Shown here: positions 14,012 to 18,498 of the stretch, one piece after another
Layout: every line of letters begins with the position of its first letter
How positions within the stretch are numbered: the first letter of the stretch is position 1
Origin: Fervidifonticultor_A octavus_A
Lineage (GTDB): Bacteria; Sysuimicrobiota; Sysuimicrobiia; Sysuimicrobiales; Humicultoraceae
NCBI GenBank assembly: GCA_031459655.1
Contig: JAVKID010000061.1
Location: 1-18,498, forward strand
DNA: 18,498 nt
Direction of reading: 5' to 3'
Program-made: the position numbers and the translations under genes
Notes under the pieces: generated by a model
Databases searched by the model: none
What the model saw: the letters and a program-made list of their open reading frames with translations, nothing else
Told to the model about the DNA's origin: nothing

Positions 14012-14872
14012 ATGCCACCCCGCGTCCGCGCGCCGGCCGCCCCCGAGGTGCGCTTCCCGACCGGGGAGACGCCGGCTGGAGCCCGGGCCCGCGCCGCGAA
14101 GATCGCGACCCTCCTGGCCCATCGGTATCCCGTCACCAGGCTGCCGCTGCGGCACGAGAGCCCCCTGCAGTTGCTCGTCGCGACGATCCTCTCGGCCCAG
14201 TGCACCGACGCCCAGGTGAACAAGGTCACGCCCGCGCTGTTCGCGCGGTACCGCACGGCGGCGGACTTCGCCGCCGCCGACCTGCGGGAACTGGAAGGCT
14301 ATATCCGCTCCACCGGCTTCTACCGCCAGAAGGCGCGGGCGATCGTGCGGATGGCCAGGATGCTGGAGGAGCGGTTCGGGGGGGTCGTGCCGCAGACCAT
14401 GGAAGACCTGCTGCAACTCCCCGGCGTGGGCCGCAAGACGGCCAACGTGATCCTCGGCGGAGCCTTCGGCCGGCCGGGCATGGTGGTGGACACCCACGTG
14501 CGGCGCATCAGCCGGCGCCTGGGGCTGACCGTCCATGGCGAGCCGGTCCGCATCGAGCAGGACCTGATGCGGCTCCTGCCGCCCGAGCAGTGGTCGGACT
14601 TCTCGCTGCGCCTGATCTACTTCGGCCGGCAGATCTGCACGGCGCGCCGGCCCCAGTGCCCGACTTGCCCGCTTTGGCGCCTGTGTCCGTCGGCGACGTT
14701 CGCCGGCGCGCCGCCCTGGATGGCGGCCCGGCCCCGCCGTCGCCCGCCGTCTGCCCGGCCGCGCGGACGAAGGACGGGAAGGCGCGGCAGCGCGACCGGA
14801 TCGGGCAGGCCGCGCACCGCGGCCTTTGCGCCACACAGATCGTCGCGCCCAGATCCATCAGCGCCTGGTTGA
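14012..14872 (+). CDS. nth: Endonuclease III (Nth), with an extra antisense-encoded tail
   Basis: This is a HhH-GPD DNA glycosylase/AP lyase for oxidised pyrimidines. The ATG at 14012 gives 286 residues. The helix-hairpin-helix LPGVGRKTANVIL carries catalytic Lys142, and VVDTHV carries Asp160; their 18-residue spacing equals that of E. coli Lys120/Asp138. The 4Fe-4S loop C-x6-C-x2-C-x5-C is complete at Cys209, 216, 219 and 225. Most Nth proteins end within a few residues of the last Cys. Here no stop occurs in any + frame for about 180 bases, and a ~60-residue Arg/Pro/Ser-rich tail continues over the antisense of mutY, stopping at 14870-14872. The tail is probably not a domain. The frame is also open upstream to 13895, but conservation begins well after 14012. 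Confidence 0.93.
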   Translation: MPPRVRAPAAPEVRFPTGETPAGARARAAKIATLLAHRYPVTRLPLRHESPLQLLVATILSAQCTDAQVNKVTPALFARYRTAADFAAADLRELEGYIRSTGFYRQKARAIVRMARMLEERFGGVVPQTMEDLLQLPGVGRKTANVILGGAFGRPGMVVDTHVRRISRRLGLTVHGEPVRIEQDLMRLLPPEQWSDFSLRLIYFGRQICTARRPQCPTCPLWRLCPSATFAGAPPWMAARPRRRPPSARPRGRRTGRRGSATGSGRPRTAAFAPHRSSRPDPSAPG

Positions 14873-15452
14873 AGTCGGACGCCCGGCGCCTGGGCAGCAG
14901 CACCTCGGCCAGTGCCCACAGGACGCGGTCGCGCTGCGGGGTGGCTCCGTAGAAGACCCGCTGGAGCACCCGCCGCACGTTGGTGTCCAGGATCGGCGCC
15001 CTGCGGCCGTAGGCGAAGGACAGGACCGCGCCGGCGGTGGAGGGGCCGATGCCCTTCAGGGAGAGCAGCGCCTCCCGGGCGTCGGGGACCTGCCCGTTGA
15101 ATCGCCCCACGACCTCCCGGGCGATCGAGTGCAGCCGGAGGGGCCTGAGGTTGTAGCCCAGGGGATACCAGGCCTCGCGAACCGCGCCCACCGGCGCGGC
15201 CGCCAGCGCCTCGATGGACGGGTATTTCTTGAGGAACTCGCGGTACTTGGGGACCACCCGGGCCACCTGCGTCTGCTGCAGCATGATCTCCGAGACGAGG
15301 ATGCGGTAGGGGTCGGTGGTGCGACGCCACGGCAGGTCGCGCTTGTGGCGGCGGTACCAGGCGAGCAGGCGGCGCACGAACGCGCGCCGCCCCGCGGGGG
15401 TGGGGAGGGGGTTCGGGCGCGCGGGCGGCTGGTGCGGGGACGCGGGCGACAT
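14508..15452 (-). CDS. mutY: A/G-specific adenine glycosylase (MutY), C-terminal domain replaced by antisense tail
   Basis: The 314-residue HhH-GPD glycosylase removes adenine opposite 8-oxoguanine. Glu55 in SEIMLQQTQV and Asp156 in LDTNVRRVL are the catalytic residues. The HhH hairpin LKGIGPSTAGAVL has Ser138 where Nth has lysine, as expected for monofunctional MutY. The 4Fe-4S cysteines are 206, 213, 216 and 222. After about residue 230 the sequence becomes Ala/Gly/Arg/Ser/Pro-rich and lies antisense to the end of nth, so the usual Nudix-like 8-oxoG-recognition domain is missing. The gene overlaps nth tail-to-tail by 365 bases (14508-14872). The ATG at 15452 has no strong ribosome site, and the first ~20 residues are Pro-rich, so a start further in is possible. 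Confidence 0.92.
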   Translation of the reverse strand: MSPASPHQPPARPNPLPTPAGRRAFVRRLLAWYRRHKRDLPWRRTTDPYRILVSEIMLQQTQVARVVPKYREFLKKYPSIEALAAAPVGAVREAWYPLGYNLRPLRLHSIAREVVGRFNGQVPDAREALLSLKGIGPSTAGAVLSFAYGRRAPILDTNVRRVLQRVFYGATPQRDRVLWALAEVLLPRRRASDFNQALMDLGATICVAQRPRCAACPIRSRCRAFPSFVRAAGQTAGDGGAGPPSRAARRRTSPTDTGAKAGKSGTGAGAPCRSAGRSRSGAARSPTTARAAGAASGPARCGPARHGRSAPGAG

Positions 15453-15480
15453 CGTGGGCGTGGCGAGGAGCGCACACGCG

Positions 15481-15507
15481 GCGGGCTCCGGCCCGGCCGG
15501 AGCCCGC
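15481..15507 (-). terminator. GC-rich hairpin after the DUF4383 gene
   Basis: GCGGGCTCCGG (15481-15491) pairs exactly with 15497-15507; two more C-G pairs can close the centre. It begins 22 bases past the DUF4383 stop on the - strand and lies before the mutY start. There is no following U-run on the - strand, so termination is plausible but not typical. It might instead stabilise the 3' end or separate the DUF4383 transcript from mutY. Confidence 0.5.
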
Positions 15508-15528
15508 CCGCACCCCGAGGTGGACCGG

Positions 15529-15876
15529 CTACGCCTGCGCCGTTTCCGGCTTCCCGAAGCCGACCCACAGCCCCAGGACGCCGATGACCAGGTGGATGAG
15601 GTTGTAGAGGACGTTCACCGGGAACAGGCCGAGCACGCTCCCACCTCCCAGGAACCCGACGAGGGCGACCAGGGTGTAGACGATGCCGAAGGCCTGGGCT
15701 CCGATCTTCACCGAGGTTCCGGTGAACCCCAGATAGGCCAGGATCACACCGCTGATCAGGTGGACCAGATTGTGTGTCGTGTTGAACTGGAGGGTGATGA
15801 ATTCGGAGGTGAGGAACCCGATGACGCCGAGGACGATGAGGATGACGCCGACCCACTGGCAGTACATCTTTGCCAT
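15529..15876 (-). CDS. DUF4383 four-helix membrane protein
   Basis: The protein has 115 residues with four hydrophobic segments (about 7-25, 37-52, 58-77, 88-108). These are separated by short loops with conserved-looking NTTHNLVHL and NVLYNLIHL repeats. The two halves resemble each other (N-x-x-H-N-L-V-H-L-I-S-G-V against N-x-L-Y-N-L-I-H-L-V-I-G-V), which is typical of DUF4383. The start ATG has GGGAGGTC in front; the longer frame upstream to 16194 is a shadow of the next gene. The function of the family is not known. It is divergent from the GGT-like gene and followed by a hairpin, so it is probably a single-gene transcript. Confidence 0.85.
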   Translation of the reverse strand: MAKMYCQWVGVILIVLGVIGFLTSEFITLQFNTTHNLVHLISGVILAYLGFTGTSVKIGAQAFGIVYTLVALVGFLGGGSVLGLFPVNVLYNLIHLVIGVLGLWVGFGKPETAQA

Positions 15877-15927
15877 GGCAGACCTCCCTTCGTCGTCACG
15901 GTGCGCCTGCGGTATTCGTCGTCCGCA

Positions 15928-15960
15928 CGGGCCACTCCTCCGGAGGAGTCGACGGGCCCG
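15928..15960. promoter_or_regulatory. Extended palindrome between the DUF4383 and GGT-like genes
   Basis: ACTCCTCCGGAGGAGT (15934-15949) is a perfect 16-base palindrome. Six more bases on the left (CGGGCC, 15928-15933) pair with GGCCCG at 15955-15960 across a five-base bulge. It sits in the 130-base gap shared by two divergent genes, about 50 bases from each. It could be an operator for a dimeric regulator acting on both promoters, or a leader hairpin of the GGT-like mRNA. Confidence 0.5.
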
Positions 15961-15967
15961 CAGCGGA

Positions 15968-15981
15968 ATGCACTTGTGCAT
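15968..15981. promoter_or_regulatory. Second dyad, ATGCAC-TT-GTGCAT, before the GGT-like start
   Basis: This 14-base dyad has perfect six-base arms with a two-base centre. It is more AT-rich than its surroundings, eight bases downstream of the first palindrome and 25 bases before the chosen start at 16007. It resembles a repressor half-site pair; no known operator is identified. It includes two in-frame ATG codons (15968, 15980) that could be mistaken for starts. Confidence 0.4.
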
Positions 15982-16006
15982 GCCAGTTCCCGAGGTGACG
16001 CAGTCC

Positions 16007-17626
16007 ATGCGAACAGGTCGGTCCACCGTGCTCGCCCGCCGGGGCATGATCGCCACCGGCCATCCCCTGGCGTCGGCGGCCGGTCTGCAGGTGCTGGCCG
16101 AGGGCGGCAACGCCATCGAGGCGGCCATCGCGGCGGCGGGCGTCCTGGGGGTCGCGCAGCCCATGATGAGCGGGCTCGGCGGCGACACGTTCATGCTGGT
16201 CTACCGCCGGCGCGAGGGTCGCGTCTGGGGCATCTGCGCCAGCGGCCCCGCGCCCGCTGCGGCGACCCGCGAGTACTTCATCGACCGCGGGTATGCCACG
16301 ATGCCGCTGCGCGGGATGCTGGCCGTCTCGGTTCCCGGGGCCGTGGCCGCGATGGAGGAGGCGCTCCGCCGCTGGGGCAGCGGCCGGTTCACCCTGCAGC
16401 GCCTGCTGGAGCCGGCGATCCGGTATGCCGAGGAAGGTGTCCCGGTGACGCGCAGGGTGGCGGGGTGGTTCCGTGAGACGGCGCCCGTCCTGGCCCAGTA
16501 TCCCTCGTCGGCCGCGGTGTACCTGCCTGGCGGCCGGCCGCCGGAAGAGGGCGACATCCTGGTGCAGCGCGACCTGGGGGCCTCGTTGCGTACGGTGGCG
16601 GCTGGCGGGGCCGAGGCCTTCTACCGCGGGCCGATTGCGGAGCAGATCGTCGCCTACAGCCGCAGCCACGGCGGGCTGTTCGAGGCTGACGATTTCGCGC
16701 GGTACAGCGCAGACGTCCACACCCCGCTGCAGACCACGTACCGGGGCCTCACCGTCTTCGCCACGGCGCCGCCGTCGCAGGGCTTCCTCCTCCTCGAGAT
16801 GCTGAACCTCCTCGAAGGCTTCGACCCCGTCCCCTGGGGATCGCCCGACGGGATCCACCGGGCGGTGGAAGCCAAGAAGCTGGCCTATGCGGACCGCCTG
16901 GCCGCCGTCGGCGATCCGCGGTTCGTGGCCAACCCCCTCGGCACCCTGTTGGACAAAGCCTACGCGGCCCGCCGCCGCCTGGAGATCCACCCGACGAGGG
17001 CCGCCGAGGCGCCCGGCCCCGGGCTGCCCGCCGAGGTGGCCGGCGACACCACGTACTTCTGCGCCGCCGACGTCGAGGGCAACCTGGTGTCCTACATCAC
17101 CAGCCTGTCCGCCATCTTCGGGTGCGGCGAGGTCGTCGAAGGCACCGGCATCATGCTGAACAACCGCGCCGGCCGGGGGTTCGAACTGCGCGAGGGGCAT
17201 CCCAACTGCATCGCGCCCGGGAAGCGGACGATGCACACCCTGACGCCATACATGGCGTTCCGGGGTGCGACCCCGTGGCTCGTGTGGGGGACGCCGGGCG
17301 GCGACGCGCAGCCGCAGTGGAGTCTGCAGATCCTGCTCAACCTGATCGAGGCGGGCATGGGCCTCCAGGAGGCGATTGAGGCGCCCCGATGGCAGAGTTT
17401 CCCGGGGACCGATCCGGCGACGATCGACACGCCGTTCGAGCTGCGGGTCGAGGACGGCTTCCCGCCCGAGACGCTGGCCGAACTGGAGCGCCGGGGCCAC
17501 CGGGTGCGACCGCTGGCGTCGCCCGAGGGCGGCGGAGGCGCGCAGGCGATCCTGGTCGATCCCGAGCGGGGGCTGTATTGGGGCGGCTCGGACCCGCGGG
17601 TGGACGGCTGCGCGATCGGCATCTGA
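16007..17626 (+). CDS. Gamma-glutamyltransferase-like Ntn hydrolase
   Basis: This is a 539-residue member of the GGT/cephalosporin-acylase family, self-cleaved into large and small subunits. The nucleophile expected after cleavage is Thr348 in GDTTYFCAADVEGN, giving subunits of about 347 and 192 residues. SGLGGD (55-60) and the small-subunit WGTPGGDAQPQ are family hallmarks. The Arg that holds the glutamate carboxylate in true GGT (Arg114 in E. coli, in the REMAP motif) aligns with Ser79 in the segment CASGPAPAAATREYF, so the substrate may not be a gamma-glutamyl compound. There is no signal peptide, which suggests a cytosolic enzyme. The ATG at 16007 is chosen because GAGGTGA precedes it; ATGs at 15968 and 15980 are in frame but lie in a dyad. 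The gene is single, convergent with the DUF3048 gene. Confidence 0.9.
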   Translation: MRTGRSTVLARRGMIATGHPLASAAGLQVLAEGGNAIEAAIAAAGVLGVAQPMMSGLGGDTFMLVYRRREGRVWGICASGPAPAAATREYFIDRGYATMPLRGMLAVSVPGAVAAMEEALRRWGSGRFTLQRLLEPAIRYAEEGVPVTRRVAGWFRETAPVLAQYPSSAAVYLPGGRPPEEGDILVQRDLGASLRTVAAGGAEAFYRGPIAEQIVAYSRSHGGLFEADDFARYSADVHTPLQTTYRGLTVFATAPPSQGFLLLEMLNLLEGFDPVPWGSPDGIHRAVEAKKLAYADRLAAVGDPRFVANPLGTLLDKAYAARRRLEIHPTRAAEAPGPGLPAEVAGDTTYFCAADVEGNLVSYITSLSAIFGCGEVVEGTGIMLNNRAGRGFELREGHPNCIAPGKRTMHTLTPYMAFRGATPWLVWGTPGGDAQPQWSLQILLNLIEAGMGLQEAIEAPRWQSFPGTDPATIDTPFELRVEDGFPPETLAELERRGHRVRPLASPEGGGGAQAILVDPERGLYWGGSDPRVDGCAIGI

Positions 17627-17628
17627 GA

Positions 17629-17641
17629 GGGCGAGGCGCCC
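17629..17641. terminator. Small hairpin between convergent genes
   Basis: GGGCG-AGG-CGCCC forms a five-base-pair stem just after the GGT-like stop, in the 24-base gap before the DUF3048 stop. It has no T-run on either side and is a weak candidate for a shared terminator. Confidence 0.25.
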
Positions 17642-17650
17642 GACCGACGC

Positions 17651-18498
17651 CTAACTGCCGGCCTCCGCCCGCACCTCGAAGGGGCGGTCTGCGGGGAACA
17701 GCTCGATCCAGACCGGGCCGGGCGGCAGGACGATGTCCCGGCCGGAGGCGTCCGCGAGCGTCAGCGGTCCGGCGACGGTCCGCTTCCACGTTCCCTCGGC
17801 CATGCGTCCCTCGGTGAGCACGACCAGACGTCCGTGGCCGACCAGGTTGATCCGGCTGCTCGGGCGGCCGCGGACCAGCTCGTCCCGCCACTGGATGAAG
17901 AGGACGAGGATCGACGCCGGCGCGACCTGCATACCGGCGGCATCGAGGTGCGGCCGGCCGTCCTGCTCGCGCCGGTAGCGGCGCTGCGCCGGATCGTACC
18001 GGTAGCGGACGGCATACAGCGGCCCGTAGTCGAGGGAGGCCACGACGGCGGGCGCGGCAGTGTGGGGAACGGTCAGGTGCTCGTAGGCGAATCGGTACGG
18101 CAGGGATCTCCGCCTGGTCTCGATCGGGCGTGCGCGCAGGGCCGTCCGGAGTCCGTCGATGCTCGTGTAGAGGTTGTGGGGCATCGGGCGAGCCGGGTCG
18201 CGCCAGAACGGTGCCGGCGTCCAGAACTCGTTGATCACGGGCAGCCTCTGGTTGACGATCATGGTCTGGGCCTCGGCGCTGAAGCCGGCGTGGACCAGGA
18301 TCGCCCCCAGGTCCTGCGCCAGTTCAAGCATGTACCGCCGGACGCTGCGGATCGGACCGACCACCGGCGGGGCCTGCCGGCAGAAGGCGGCCAGGAAGCG
18401 TGTGATGCGCGCCTCGGTCGGGACCGCGAAGACCAGACAGGCATCGGCCAGGCCCGCCTGCGGGCGCGCCGGCGGCGCGTTCTCGACGACCAGCAGCA
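17651..18498 (-). CDS. DUF3048 (YerB-like) protein, N-terminus outside the window
   Basis: The frame is open from the window edge to a TAG at 17651-17653 and gives about 282 residues. The visible start, VVENAPPARPQAGLADACLV, matches the family opening (DNxxxARPQSGLxxADIV). It is followed by EARITRFLA, GPIRSVRRYMLELA, FWRDPARPMPHNLYTS, and near the end INLVGHGRLVVLTEGRMAEGTWKR, the usual DUF3048 C-terminal strand pair. Members are often secreted lipoproteins or cell-surface proteins; a signal peptide, if present, lies beyond the window. The function is not established. The GTG at 18364 is only an internal codon, not the start. Confidence 0.85.
   Translation of the reverse strand, partial: LLVVENAPPARPQAGLADACLVFAVPTEARITRFLAAFCRQAPPVVGPIRSVRRYMLELAQDLGAILVHAGFSAEAQTMIVNQRLPVINEFWTPAPFWRDPARPMPHNLYTSIDGLRTALRARPIETRRRSLPYRFAYEHLTVPHTAAPAVVASLDYGPLYAVRYRYDPAQRRYRREQDGRPHLDAAGMQVAPASILVLFIQWRDELVRGRPSSRINLVGHGRLVVLTEGRMAEGTWKRTVAGPLTLADASGRDIVLPPGPVWIELFPADRPFEVRAEAGS

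Noticed and set aside
13860..14018. N-terminal extension of the sugar-binding protein up to 14018
   Set aside because: The extension is Arg/Pro-rich, contains the inverted repeat and would bury the signal peptide. A good ribosome site precedes the ATG at 13859.
12994..14256. 420-residue - strand frame across the binding protein and nth
   Set aside because: It is a shifted frame of the binding protein gene with an Arg/Gly-rich translation and crosses into antisense of nth.
1..18498. CRISPR arrays, tRNA/rRNA genes, insertion sequences or prophage genes
   Set aside because: I saw no regularly spaced repeats, cloverleaf-like sequences, transposase motifs or terminal inverted repeats. A covariance-model scan was not possible.

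Overview
This is a GC-rich bacterial window with very tightly packed genes (many ATGA/GTGA stop-start overlaps) and no rRNA, tRNA, CRISPR, phage or insertion sequence that I could see. Three features suggest a deep-branching, possibly thermophilic or metagenome-derived Terrabacteria-type organism, such as the Chloroflexota, Armatimonadota, Deinococcota or CSP1-3/Sysuimicrobiota neighbourhood: menaquinone synthesis by the classical Men route, a Thermus-like glucose ABC transporter, and a DUF3048 (YerB-type) protein. The sequence alone does not fix the phylum.

Layout. (1) 1-800, + strand: the 3' end of a thiO-like glycine oxidase gene, then an ORF whose first ~20 residues look like the sulfur carrier ThiS and whose remainder is a TetR-family regulator lacking its first helix. 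(2) 797-9165, + strand: seven menaquinone genes in the order menF-menD-menH-menB-menA-menE-ubiE/menG, nearly all overlapping or within 12 bases. Together they convert chorismate to methylated menaquinone, except that menC and the DHNA-CoA thioesterase are not here. (3) 13859-9152, - strand: a glucose-type ABC import operon (binding protein, two permeases, no ATPase), followed by an M24 Xaa-Pro peptidase and a small membrane zinc-ribbon protein whose 3' end overlaps ubiE on the opposite strand. (4) 14012-15452: two convergent HhH-GPD DNA-repair glycosylases, nth (+) and mutY (-). Their reading frames run through each other for 365 bases. (5) 15529-15876, - strand: a four-helix DUF4383 membrane protein. 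(6) 16007-17626, + strand: a gamma-glutamyltransferase-like Ntn hydrolase. (7) 17651-18498, - strand: a DUF3048 protein cut by the window end.

The genes are mostly core metabolism and repair. The oddest points are the ThiS/TetR chimera at the head of the men operon, with a junction inside a 21-base stretch that fits both families; the deep antisense overlap of nth and mutY; a perfect 12-base inverted repeat upstream of the sugar transporter; paired palindromes upstream of the GGT-like gene; and loss in that protein of the arginine that binds gamma-glutamyl substrates in true GGTs. I found no convincing wholly new multi-gene system. The chimera is the best candidate for something unexpected, although an assembly artefact is a serious alternative.

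No stretch over 300 bases lacks a gene. The largest gaps are 13860-14011 and 15877-16006, both between divergent genes and both holding dyad symmetries.
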